Positions 23,789-32,527 of a stretch of 64,000 bases of DNA are shown piece by piece; position 1 is the stretch's first letter; every line of letters begins with the position of its first letter. Made by a program: the position numbers and the translations under genes. This DNA comes from Ruminococcaceae bacterium UBA3215 (GTDB lineage Bacteria > Bacillota > Clostridia > Oscillospirales > Ruminococcaceae): positions 143,420-207,419 of the forward strand of contig DEWH01000017.1 in the NCBI GenBank assembly GCA_002363155.1, read 5' to 3'. The notes beneath the pieces were generated by a model that ran no database searches, was not told where the DNA came from, and was given only the letters and a program-made list of their open reading frames with translations.

Positions 23789-25315
23789 ATGCGGCTTGCC
23801 GTAACAAACGAACAGATGAAAGCAGCGGAAGCTGCTGCCGACAGCAGGGGCATTTCATATATGAAGATGATGCGCACGGCGGGTGAGGTGTGCTTTGACC
23901 GCATATCCCGCTTCATGGGCGGCGTTGAAGGCAAGGACTTCGTGATACTCGCAGGGCGCGGAAACAACGGCGGCGACGGTATCGTCATCGCAAATCTGCT
24001 GACCGAAGCACGGGCAAGCGCGATACTTGTCTTTGTGCAGGATCTGCCGAAATCCGACTGCGCACGGGAATGCTACTCGCTGTACGAAAAAGTGGTAAAA
24101 TCAACGCTGTACATTCACCGCAAGGACGCTGTCATGCGGCTGATATCGAACTGTGACGCGGTCATCGACTGTGTGTTCGGGACCGGCTTTCACGGCGCAC
24201 TGGAGGACGGACTGAAAGAGCTTTTCGGGTTCGTGAACGGGAGCTGTCCGGGAAAGAAGATCTCGGTTGACGTTCCGAGCGGCATCGACAGCAACACCGG
24301 TGAGACAGCGGAAGGCGCATTCCGCCCCGATCTCACGATAGTGCTCGGTGCAATGAAGCGGGGGCTTTATTCCCACCCGGCTTATGAGAACTGCGGGAGG
24401 ATAACCATAGGCGATATCGGCATTCCCTCCGACTGCTACAGCTCATTTGAAGCGGTGCTGACTGATAACGTGATACGCGAGTTTATCCCTGCCCGTATGC
24501 GGGTATCGAACAAGGGGACTTACGGCAGACTGCTGAACATAAGCGGAAGCGCGTTCTACACAGGCGCGGCGCTCCTCTCCACAAACGGGGCGCTCCGGAC
24601 AGGCGTGGGGCTCTGCACTCTCGCAACGCCCACCCGCGTGATAAACGCAATAGCTCCTGCGGTGCCGGAAGCGGTATATCTTCCGCTTGAACAGGACTAC
24701 GACGGCTTCATATCCGACAAGTCCGTCGATGCAGTGAAAATGGAGCTTCTGAACCACAAATACACTGCGGTGCTTACGGGCTGCGGTCTCGGGAACCGCA
24801 AGGCAACAGCGGAACTGACAAGTTTCGTCATAAAAAACGCGGATTGTCCGGTAATAATTGACGCGGACGGTCTTAATTCGCTCGCCGGGAATATAAATGT
24901 ACTGAAGGAAAGAAAAAAGGGCATCATAGTGACGCCTCACCCGGCAGAGTTCTCCCGCATGACCGGAAAGCCGGTGCCGGAGATACAGCGTGACCGCATC
25001 GGCTATGCGAAGGCATTTTCGCAGGAGTACGGCTGTGTGACGGTACTGAAAGGCGTGAACACGGTGATCGCGGCTCCCTCGGGCGAAACGTTCATCAACA
25101 CCACGGGAAATCCGGGGCTTGCCAAAGCCGGGAGCGGCGATGTTCTTGCCGGAATGATATCATCGTTCGCGGCGCAGGGAACTCCGCTTCTCTATTCGGC
25201 GGCGCTGGGTGCATATCTGCACGGACTTGCTGCGGACACCCTCGCGGCGAGAATGGGGCTTCCCGGCATACTCCCCCGCGACATACCGGAGGTGCTTCCG
25301 GAAGTGCTGAAATAG
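23789..25315 (+). CDS. nnr: bifunctional NAD(P)HX epimerase/dehydratase
   Basis: 508 residues in the usual fusion. The N-terminal YjeF_N epimerase domain has GRGNNGGDGIVIANLL (about 50-66) and VDVPSGIDSNTGE. The C-terminal ADP/ATP-dependent dehydratase has the ribokinase-like loop TGNPGLAKAGSGDVLAGM. The enzyme repairs hydrated NADH and NADPH, a housekeeping damage-control role. GGAGGTAAGGAA precedes the ATG. It stands between a strong hairpin and a lipoprotein gene 72 bases downstream. Confidence 0.95.
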   Translation: MRLAVTNEQMKAAEAAADSRGISYMKMMRTAGEVCFDRISRFMGGVEGKDFVILAGRGNNGGDGIVIANLLTEARASAILVFVQDLPKSDCARECYSLYEKVVKSTLYIHRKDAVMRLISNCDAVIDCVFGTGFHGALEDGLKELFGFVNGSCPGKKISVDVPSGIDSNTGETAEGAFRPDLTIVLGAMKRGLYSHPAYENCGRITIGDIGIPSDCYSSFEAVLTDNVIREFIPARMRVSNKGTYGRLLNISGSAFYTGAALLSTNGALRTGVGLCTLATPTRVINAIAPAVPEAVYLPLEQDYDGFISDKSVDAVKMELLNHKYTAVLTGCGLGNRKATAELTSFVIKNADCPVIIDADGLNSLAGNINVLKERKKGIIVTPHPAEFSRMTGKPVPEIQRDRIGYAKAFSQEYGCVTVLKGVNTVIAAPSGETFINTTGNPGLAKAGSGDVLAGMISSFAAQGTPLLYSAALGAYLHGLAADTLAARMGLPGILPRDIPEVLPEVLK

Positions 25316-25387
25316 CGCGGGCATGCAAAAAACAAAAGGCGTTTCACTGATCCCCTTTTTCTTCAGAAATCGGAAAAGGTGGATAAT

Positions 25388-25924
25388 ATGAAACGTCTTA
25401 TTTTTGTTTTGTCTGCGGCAGCGATACTGTCGTCATGCGCGAGTGCCGGAAACGCCACGAAACCGCCGGAACTCGATGTGCCTTTCGGCGCGGAAGCGGA
25501 AATATCCTACGACGGCAGCGAATGTACCGCGAAGATAGTCCGTTACGGCAGCGGGAGATGGGAATTCACGATAACCGAGCCTTATGCGCTGGAGGGGCTG
25601 ACCGTGACCGAGAGCGGCGGCAAGACCACATTTTCCATGCTCGGCATGGAAAGTACGGCTGACATAAGCGGAGCCGCGGTTAGCATGGCACGCGCGCTGT
25701 CATCGGCATACGACGCGGCTGCAGCGGGAGGTGAAGTCACCCACGGCAGCGCAGGAGAAACTGCGCTTACCGGAACGTCCGACATCGGCAGATACCGGGT
25801 AACTCTCGGTGAAAATGCCGAGCCTGCTGTGATTGCGTCCGAGGACTGCAAGCTGAAAGCGCAGCTGTCGTCGTTCACCGTGATGCCGGAGAACGAGGTG
25901 ACGGCAGAACTGGACGAAAGCTGA
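25388..25924 (+). CDS. small lipoprotein of unknown function
   Basis: 178 residues from the ATG at 25388, with AAGGTGG upstream; an in-frame GTG nine bases earlier is inside that ribosome site. The N-terminus MKRLIFVLSAAAILSSCAS is a lipoprotein signal with the lipid Cys near residue 17. The rest looks like beta strands (GAEAEISYDGSECTAKIVRYG, WEFTITEPYALEGLTVTE) and has no motif I recognise. It converges with the beta-propeller gene, with only seven bases between stop codons and no terminator between them. Confidence 0.8.
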   Translation: MKRLIFVLSAAAILSSCASAGNATKPPELDVPFGAEAEISYDGSECTAKIVRYGSGRWEFTITEPYALEGLTVTESGGKTTFSMLGMESTADISGAAVSMARALSSAYDAAAAGGEVTHGSAGETALTGTSDIGRYRVTLGENAEPAVIASEDCKLKAQLSSFTVMPENEVTAELDES

Positions 25925-25931
25925 AAGGATA

Positions 25932-28900
25932 TCAGGACTCCGCCGGAAGCGCCAGCGTCACAAGCTTGGAATCGGTGATGATATAGAGGTTCCCGCCGTA
26001 GAATACCGGGCAAAGGACCGAGGATTTCTCGTCGTACATAATATGCTCGCCGATCTGGGTGAACACAGACCCGTCGAAGCGCAGGACCACTATGCGCTCA
26101 ACCTCGGAAAAGCCGTCAAAGTACACCGTCGGCACCGCGAACATAGTTCCCGTCTCGTCAACGGCAATGAATGAGCTGTTGGACTCCGCCGGGCTGCTGA
26201 GGTATTTGAGGTTGTCGCGCGAAGTGTCCTTGTCAAGCTCGATTATCGAGTAGGCAGTCTCTTTTAGCCCGCCGTCATAGCGGTAAAGCGAGAGCCGGAG
26301 CCCTGCACGTTCGCCGTCGGGAGTAGGCTCCGCTTTAAGTCCGACCAGCAGGTCACCTGCCGCGGAAAGCCTGTCGGAGTAGATGTAATCGGAGGTAACG
26401 TCCGCGGGAGCGGGAACATCACCGCTCATATCGAAGCCGTACAGGAGCCTTGCGGTCTTGCCCTGCTCGGCGACTACGAACGCAACGCCGTTATCCGACC
26501 ACGCGATGCTTCGCGCGTTCTCATCGGTCCCGCTCTCCCCTTCCGGAAGAGTGGAGATGTATGTGCCGTTCTTGTATGCGGTAATGCCGCCGTTATCGGG
26601 GAGCTGTCCTATCATCGCGCCGAAGCCGAGGCAGTCGGTGCCGAAAGCTTCGCCCATATAGCAGTCCGCGCTCTTTACGGTCATATCCTCCGCGATGTTT
26701 ACGGCGTATGTCACGCCTTCGTCAACGGTCACGAGAGTGATGCCGTCATCGTCTGCCCGGAGCCGGGAAGGACTGCTGTAACTGTCGGTATAACCGCCGA
26801 GAACTGCTGCGGCATTCCCGCCCGCGGTATATATAATATGAAGCGCATTGTGCTTTGCCCCGTCGATCGCGTATATATCCGAAGCGGGGATCTCGCTTAC
26901 AGAGCCGTTCTTTGAGAAGGACGGCTTTTTTCCGCTGTAAAGGCTGTCCGACTTGTCGGGAGCATAGACTGCCGCGATCACAAGCTTTCCGCCGGAGATC
27001 ACCGCGCCTGCGTAATCGCCGGTCACGGAGTATTCTTCCTTTTTCGACAGGGTGCTGTCATAGACGGTTACAGCTGTTTCGTGCAGAGACGCGCCCGACG
27101 CATCTCTTATATCCGAGATAACGTACAGGTCACCGTCCAGAACGGTGTAGCCAAAGACCGCCGAGCCGTCAACACGGACGGGATCGGGCTGTAAAACGGG
27201 GGTATCCCCGCTTGCGGCAAGGCTTACCTTGCGGAAATAGTCGTTTGTGTAGATGTATGCGGTATCTTTGTCGGTTATCACACCGGCTTCTGTGCCGGGA
27301 AGGATCTGCGGTGCATAGGGAGCGCCGGAAGCACGCATATATCCGGCTTCCGCGGAACGCTTTGAGCTTCTGTAGCTTCCGCTGTACTTTGCATCGGTAA
27401 GGTCAGAGTATGACGAGAGCTTAGTGAGCGACGCTTTATCGGAGAAACCGGTATCTGCCTGCACCGGCACTTCTTCCGCCTCCGGTTCCTGCATAGAAAC
27501 AGCTTCTTCGGTAATTGCCGGAACATCTGCGGGAACTGTATCGGCAGGCTTCGCGATAAGCTTCATACCGACGCTCCCGGCAGTCAGCAGGACTGCGCAG
27601 ACCGCACAGGCAATGATCTTGCCGTTATTCACGCCCTCGTAGTATTTATCGTCGTCGTAGAAGAACTCGTTGCCCTTGTATCGTCCCGTTCCGGCATCTT
27701 CCTCCGGTTCATCATCGGATTCATCTTCCGGTTCTTCCTCCGGCTCATCGGTGATCCGGCTCCGGCGGACAGGAGAGACATAAGCGGCGGTTTCATCTGC
27801 ATCTTCCGCTGTATCTTCATCTTCCGGCTCATCATCTTCCGGCTCATCAATGTCATCAACGGTGAATTCCACGGAAGGCTCCGGGAGCTCCTCTTCACCG
27901 CCGGATCCGTCGTCTTCCGGCATCTCTATGCTTAACGTGCTTTCGTCCTTGCCGGATTTTCTGCTGTCCTGCTGCATTTCGATGCTGCCGGCGCTTTCGT
28001 CCTCTTCGTTGTCATCGCCTTCCGATGTATCTTTGTCCAGGACAAGCTCGGAGGTGAATTCAAGGACTTCGGATTTTCCGCGGCGGTTTTTCCCGCTCTC
28101 AAAGACAAGATCAAGATCGGGCTTATAACCGTAGATTTCATCACCCTCGGGGTCTATTATGTCGTTGACGTAGGGGTTTGCCTCGCCTATCGCGTAATCG
28201 CTGATTATCTGCGTCACGGAGAGATTGGGGCGCGGTTTGCTTGTCTGAATGGTCTCCTGCGCTTCTTCCTCCGGTTCGGCTTCCTCATTTTCCGGTTCCG
28301 CTTCTTCCGTTTCCGTAAGAACCGGCTCTTCCGCCGGTACGGACGCAGACTGTTCTTCGGCAGCCGGCTGTTCTTCGGAATCCGAAGGTTCTTTTTTGCT
28401 GTCGTAATCGTCGTAGTCCGGCTCATCATCGTTATAGCCGTTATCCCCGGCGATCTCGACGCGGAACGGCTGGACTTCGTCCTCCGGTTCTTCCGTTCTG
28501 ACAGCTTCTATCGGTCTTACCCAGCTGCCGGCAGGCTTCTCCGCCGGCTTTACCGGCTCGGGAGCCTTCTCCGGCTCTTCGCTTACAGACGGTATCTCGT
28601 CCGCAAACGGTATCGGTATTATCTTGTCAAAGGTCTTTGTATCCGAAACAGACGTAAGCGGCATGGAAAATTCAATGGTGCCGTGAGTTGTCTGTTCCGC
28701 AGGCTTGTCTTCTGCCGGTTCGTTGTTTTCCGAGGTTTCCGGCTCTGCCTGTACTTCTTCTGCCGGTGCAGGTTCCGCTTCTTCTCTCTCGGGCTCGTCC
28801 GCAGTGTCCGGCTTTTCGGATACGGCTTCCGAGGCTATGCTTTCTTCGGCTTCAACCGTTTTCTGCTCAGATTCCTCATCGGCTGTCCCGTAAGGAGTAA

Positions 28901-30854
28901 GGCGCTCCGGCTTGGACTGAGCGCCGATCTCGTTGGCAGCAATTGCCGCGAAAGGATCCACAGCCTCGCCGTAAGGATCGTCATCGTCGCTGTAATCACT
29001 TTGGAAGACAGGTGCCGGTTCCTTTCTCGGAACATCGGAAACGATGTCTCCGAGACTTGGCGGGATATGTGAAACTGCCGGTTCTTCGGTCTCGGAAGCA
29101 TTCTTTTTGCCTCCGTTCTTTCTGCGGTTCCTGTTCTTTGAACGGGACTTGTCCCTTTCCTCCGGGGAATAGCCGGTATCCTGCACCTTTTCCTCCGGCA
29201 CGCTGACCGGGAGCTCCGCAGGAACCGACGGCTGCACGCGAACCGACGGCTGCACCGGAACGTCCGGTATCAGATCGGGTATCGTCTGAACGGGAACCGG
29301 AGGCTTTTCAAATCCGGGTCTGTACTGCTCGTTCTGCTCCGGGACGGGAGCCGCATTCTGCTGATTAAAGGTAAGGGGAGCGGGGCTGCCTGAACTGCTC
29401 ATGCCTATCGCCATCTGCAGTTCGGTCTTGGGCGGAGTCCTGCGGCGGCGCTTTCTTCTGCGGGAGCCGTCATAAAGTCCGGCTTTTTCCAGCGCGAGCC
29501 GGTTCTCCTCTTTTGCGTCAAGCACTTCACGGCGGTCTCTTATCGCCGTGAGCAGCTTATAATAGTCGTTCTCGGTGAGCGGCGACTGCTCAAGAAGCTC
29601 TATAAGTCTTTTCTTTGTAAGCTTCGGGTTCTGTTCTATCTCGCGGAAAGCGCTGTTGCTTATCCTTGTGTTGCCGATAAGACGGAGGAACTCGCTCCCT
29701 TTCATTCTTTCTGCGGACACGACTGCGATGAACGTCTCCGCGTCAAGCTTATATCCGCCGATCTCATCTTCCTGCTCCTCGTCAGCGGGAGCTTCTTCCT
29801 CGATGTATTCCTCATTCTCCGCTTCGCTTCCGGACACGGCGTCGGTATCTTCGCTTTCGTTTTCCTCCGCGAATACAGACTCCTCTTCCTGCGGTCCCTG
29901 CATCTCCGTCTGCTCTCCGGGAGCGGTTTTCTCCGGCAATGAACGGTTTTCTTCCTCTTCCGGAGCGCTTTCTTCCCGCAAGTCATATCCGGCGCTCTCC
30001 GCAGGCTCCGTCTCGCTCTGCTCCTGCACTTCCGGCTCGTTTGCGGGGACATTTTCCTCATTGTCTGCTTGTACGGGGCTTGTGCTTTCCGGAGCAGCCT
30101 TTTCCTCGACAGCCGGCTCTTCTTCGGCTGTTTCCGCATTGCCTGCATCTTCTGCGCCGATCTCCAGCTCCATTGTTTCCTCGTAAATGGACGCGGCGAC
30201 TTCCGGCTCATACGGACCTTCGCTCTCCCCGTCTTCGGGAGCATTTGTCTCCCCGGCATCGTTCTGCGCACCGCCGTCAGCGCCGCCGATATTCAGCACA
30301 TCTGCGAGGGAGTGTTCTTCCTGTGCTCCGGCTTCGGAAAAATGCGCCGTAAGGCTTGCCGGCGCAGCAGTCGAAGCTATTGCGCGGAGCACTTTGTCAT
30401 ATCCGGAGCCGAGGTGGTTTTTCGCGGAAGAAAGCTTGTCCGCGACGATATTCTCCGGCATTCCGAGAAGAACGGATATCTCTCTGTCCGAATAGCCGAA
30501 AGTTGCCGAAACGGCGAAGATGAGCCTTTCCACATCGGGCATTTTCCCGATATCGGCAAGCTCTCCGCTGACGTTATGTACCGTGCCGGCAGCCTTATAT
30601 TCCTTAAGGGTATCGACAACTACCTTGGTAAGTTCATGCACGAGCCATGAGCAAAGGTGGCGCTCGTCCTTGATGCGGGCGATCCCCTTGAATCCGTCAT
30701 CTACGGAATCGAGGACAGCCTTTTCCGCTCCGCTGCGGTTTCTGAGCGAAACGAGAGCGGCAGTATAGAGCTTGTCTGCGAGCCGTGCGCAAAGCGCGTC
30801 ATAAGCGGTTCTGCTGCCTTTTTTGGCTAAAGCGAGTTTCTCTTCGATATTCAA
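25932..30854 (-). CDS. sigma-like N-terminus, membrane helix, beta-propeller-type outside domain
   Basis: 1640 residues, start TTG at 30852-30854 with AAGGAG 8 bases upstream (the nearby ATG is out of frame and stops at once). Residues 1-165 read as ECF sigma regions 2 and 4: AYDALCARLADKLYTAALVSLRN, then DVERLIFAVSATFGYSDREISVLLGMPENIVADKLSSAKNHL split over the usual helix-turn-helix. Residues ~170-1070 are acidic, Pro/Glu-rich and low in complexity. A single helix lies near 1073-1095 (IIACAVCAVLLTAGSVGM). The outside ~540 residues resemble secreted beta-propeller proteins (LTKLSSYSDLTDAKY start, repeated short blades). It looks like a membrane-tethered regulator or a sigma-derived scaffold; whether it binds polymerase is unknown. 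Confidence 0.7.
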   Translation of the reverse strand: MNIEEKLALAKKGSRTAYDALCARLADKLYTAALVSLRNRSGAEKAVLDSVDDGFKGIARIKDERHLCSWLVHELTKVVVDTLKEYKAAGTVHNVSGELADIGKMPDVERLIFAVSATFGYSDREISVLLGMPENIVADKLSSAKNHLGSGYDKVLRAIASTAAPASLTAHFSEAGAQEEHSLADVLNIGGADGGAQNDAGETNAPEDGESEGPYEPEVAASIYEETMELEIGAEDAGNAETAEEEPAVEEKAAPESTSPVQADNEENVPANEPEVQEQSETEPAESAGYDLREESAPEEEENRSLPEKTAPGEQTEMQGPQEEESVFAEENESEDTDAVSGSEAENEEYIEEEAPADEEQEDEIGGYKLDAETFIAVVSAERMKGSEFLRLIGNTRISNSAFREIEQNPKLTKKRLIELLEQSPLTENDYYKLLTAIRDRREVLDAKEENRLALEKAGLYDGSRRRKRRRRTPPKTELQMAIGMSSSGSPAPLTFNQQNAAPVPEQNEQYRPGFEKPPVPVQTIPDLIPDVPVQPSVRVQPSVPAELPVSVPEEKVQDTGYSPEERDKSRSKNRNRRKNGGKKNASETEEPAVSHIPPSLGDIVSDVPRKEPAPVFQSDYSDDDDPYGEAVDPFAAIAANEIGAQSKPERLTPYGTADEESEQKTVEAEESIASEAVSEKPDTADEPEREEAEPAPAEEVQAEPETSENNEPAEDKPAEQTTHGTIEFSMPLTSVSDTKTFDKIIPIPFADEIPSVSEEPEKAPEPVKPAEKPAGSWVRPIEAVRTEEPEDEVQPFRVEIAGDNGYNDDEPDYDDYDSKKEPSDSEEQPAAEEQSASVPAEEPVLTETEEAEPENEEAEPEEEAQETIQTSKPRPNLSVTQIISDYAIGEANPYVNDIIDPEGDEIYGYKPDLDLVFESGKNRRGKSEVLEFTSELVLDKDTSEGDDNEEDESAGSIEMQQDSRKSGKDESTLSIEMPEDDGSGGEEELPEPSVEFTVDDIDEPEDDEPEDEDTAEDADETAAYVSPVRRSRITDEPEEEPEDESDDEPEEDAGTGRYKGNEFFYDDDKYYEGVNNGKIIACAVCAVLLTAGSVGMKLIAKPADTVPADVPAITEEAVSMQEPEAEEVPVQADTGFSDKASLTKLSSYSDLTDAKYSGSYRSSKRSAEAGYMRASGAPYAPQILPGTEAGVITDKDTAYIYTNDYFRKVSLAASGDTPVLQPDPVRVDGSAVFGYTVLDGDLYVISDIRDASGASLHETAVTVYDSTLSKKEEYSVTGDYAGAVISGGKLVIAAVYAPDKSDSLYSGKKPSFSKNGSVSEIPASDIYAIDGAKHNALHIIYTAGGNAAAVLGGYTDSYSSPSRLRADDDGITLVTVDEGVTYAVNIAEDMTVKSADCYMGEAFGTDCLGFGAMIGQLPDNGGITAYKNGTYISTLPEGESGTDENARSIAWSDNGVAFVVAEQGKTARLLYGFDMSGDVPAPADVTSDYIYSDRLSAAGDLLVGLKAEPTPDGERAGLRLSLYRYDGGLKETAYSIIELDKDTSRDNLKYLSSPAESNSSFIAVDETGTMFAVPTVYFDGFSEVERIVVLRFDGSVFTQIGEHIMYDEKSSVLCPVFYGGNLYIITDSKLVTLALPAES

Positions 30855-31043
30855 GATCCCATCTCCTTCAGAGGAAAAATCTGTAAACTTCTGATATATA
30901 TGAAAACAATAAAATGAAAATAATCATAGTTATTTATATTATAGCACATATTGCAGAAAAATAAAAGATATTTTTTTCAAAATTCCCGAAATTCCCTTAA
31001 AAAGGTACAAGGCACGCCATGAGTGTTTCTGCATATAATGATA

Positions 31044-31132
31044 AAAAGCGGAAAACACCGGGGTAGCGCTCGCGCTCATGAACAGCCCCGGTGCGGCCAT
31101 GTCCCGGGACCATAACCGGCTTTTCCGCTTTT
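31044..31132. ncRNA. candidate structured RNA or multi-arm inverted repeat
   Basis: AAAAGCGGAAAA (31044-31055) pairs with TTTTCCGCTTTT (31121-31132). Inside, CACCGGGG (31056-31063) pairs with CCCCGGTG (31086-31093) around an AGCG/CGCT hairpin, and a third arm spans about 31094-31119. This gives a three-way junction closed by a 12-base stem. Both strands end in T-rich sequence. It matches no RNA family I know (4.5S, 6S and common riboswitches were considered). It may be an RNA gene, a bidirectional terminator or a mobile palindrome. Confidence 0.4.
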
Positions 31133-31138
31133 AATAAA

Positions 31139-31173
31139 AGGAGCGGGCAGCTTATTTGCAGGCTGTCCGCTCT
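31139..31173. terminator. hairpin with T-tracts on both strands
   Basis: GGAGCGGGCAGC pairs with GCTGTCCGCTC around a 10-base loop. TTGAATTTCTTTT follows on the plus strand and TTTTATT on the minus strand. It sits between the candidate RNA and the dispersed element. Confidence 0.6.
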
Positions 31174-31211
31174 TGAATTTCTTTTAATTATATATTTCTG
31201 TCGAAATATAG

Positions 31212-31320
31212 ACAAATTCACAATTCACAATGCACAATGCACAATTTTGGAGCGCGCTATGCGCGCATATCTGAATCGTGACGAAATTACATGATTTTGT
31301 CTGCGGACAGATACTAATTT
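31212..31320 (+). repeat. dispersed ~100-bp intergenic element, copy 2
   Basis: Reverse-complement counterpart of 12240-12344. It begins with two or three copies of CACAATGCACAAT, then TTTTGGAGCGCGCT, ATGCGCGCATATCTGAATC, GTGACGAAATTAC and ends with AGATACTAATT. The palindrome around GCGCGCTATGCGCGC is more perfect here than in copy 1. It lies between the hairpin region and tRNA-Gln. Confidence 0.75.
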
Positions 31321-31360
31321 ATTATCAAATCTTCTGATAAAGTTTGTGATACGACACAAA

Positions 31361-31392
31361 AATCCGCCCACAGATGAGACTGTAGGCGGATT
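31361..31392 (-). terminator. terminator after tRNA-Gln
   Basis: On the minus strand AATCCGCCTACAG pairs with CTGTGGGCGGATT (one G-U pair), followed by TTTGTGTCG. It lies 20 bases past the tRNA 3' end. Confidence 0.85.
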
Positions 31393-31412
31393 GTCAGCGC
31401 GGACTCCGCGCC

Positions 31413-31488
31413 TGGTTGGACTGGCGGGATTTGAACCCACGGAATAAGGGAGTCAAAGTCCCTTGCCTTACCACTTGGCGACAGTCCA
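31413..31488 (-). tRNA. tRNA-Gln (UUG)
   Basis: 76 bases including an encoded CCA end. Acceptor stem TGGACTG/CAGTCCA, discriminator A, anticodon stem AGGGA/TCCCT with loop CTTTGAC giving anticodon TTG, and T-loop GTTCAAATC. It is on the same strand as jag, which ends about 30 bases upstream, so it may be cotranscribed with the rpmH-jag operon or have its own promoter in jag. Confidence 0.97.
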
Positions 31489-31519
31489 ATAAAAGGGGCA
31501 GCTTACTGCCCCTTATTCA

Positions 31520-32506
31520 TTATAACTCGATCTTGCCGTAAAGAGAAGTGCTCTTCTCGATCTCAACAGTCTCCTGCGAATACTCAACAGGCTCAGACTG
31601 CGTGCGCTTGTACTCACGCTCAAAAGATGTGGAAAAACCGGATGACTGGCGGTAGCTCTTTCCGGACTGGAAAGAACGGCGCTCACCGCGTCTGCCGTTT
31701 CTTTCACCCTTGTTGTAAGTGGGCTTTGTATTCGATGAAATAACGACTTTTCTGAAAGGCTCTTCACCGACAGAATTGCTGAAAACGCCTTCGATCTCAG
31801 CGACCTTGCTGTGAATGATACGTCTCTCGTAAGGATTCATAGGTTCGAGCGTAACGCGTCTGCCCTGCTTGAGAACCCTGTGAGCGGTCTTGACAGCGAG
31901 TGCTTCAAGAGTTTCCTTTCTCTTTTCCCTGTAGCCGTTGCAGTCAACAGAGATCCTGCAGTAAGAGTTCTCCGCCTTGTTGCTTGCAAGGATAGTGAGG
32001 TACTGGAGGGCATCGAGTGTCTCGCCCCTTCTGCCGATGACAACGCCCAGCTTATCGCCGACGATATCGAGAACGACGGTATCACCGTGCTTTTCGGTCT
32101 TGATCGTGAAGTTCTCAAGTCCGAGAGCGCCGAGGACCTTTGTAAGGTACTTCTGCGCATTCTTTACCTTTTCGCTTTCGAGTACATCGATATCATCTGC
32201 GGGCTCGGAAACATTCTGCTCGGGCATATCATCTCCGCCGTCAAATGCCGATGCTGCGGGAGCCGCTTCGGTCTTCTCGCCGGCAGAAACGGGAGCGTCT
32301 GCTTCGGCAGGCTCATCTGCTGCTTTTTCAAGTTCGTTTGCGAATGCTCTGATCTTGAATTCGCCCTTCATTCCGAACAGCTTCTTGACCGGCTGTTCGA
32401 GTATCTCAAAAGTAATATCGTTCTCGCTGATCCCGAGCGCGCGGAATTCATTTACCGCCTGTTCTTTTGCAAGTTCTTCGGTTTTTGCGGCATATATTTT
32501 TTCCAT
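31520..32506 (-). CDS. jag: Jag/KhpB RNA-binding protein
   Basis: 328 residues. A Jag-N domain covers about 1-52 (EELAKEQAVNEFRALGISEND). An acidic linker follows, then a KH domain with GVVIGRRGETLDALQYLT and an R3H domain with MNPYERRIIHS near 225-245. The tail is Arg/Ser-rich (RNGRRGERRSFQSG). KhpB pairs with KhpA and binds RNA; in streptococci it affects cell division and elongation. It follows yidC by 21 bases in the conserved rpmH-rnpA-yidD-yidC-jag order. Confidence 0.95.
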   Translation of the reverse strand: MEKIYAAKTEELAKEQAVNEFRALGISENDITFEILEQPVKKLFGMKGEFKIRAFANELEKAADEPAEADAPVSAGEKTEAAPAASAFDGGDDMPEQNVSEPADDIDVLESEKVKNAQKYLTKVLGALGLENFTIKTEKHGDTVVLDIVGDKLGVVIGRRGETLDALQYLTILASNKAENSYCRISVDCNGYREKRKETLEALAVKTAHRVLKQGRRVTLEPMNPYERRIIHSKVAEIEGVFSNSVGEEPFRKVVISSNTKPTYNKGERNGRRGERRSFQSGKSYRQSSGFSTSFEREYKRTQSEPVEYSQETVEIEKSTSLYGKIEL

Positions 32507-32527
32507 TTAACGAAAGTCCTTTCTAAA

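Noticed and set aside
31044..31132. 4.5S SRP RNA or 6S RNA
   Set aside because: The conserved SRP tip (GGAAGGAAGCA type) and the 6S central bubble are both missing.
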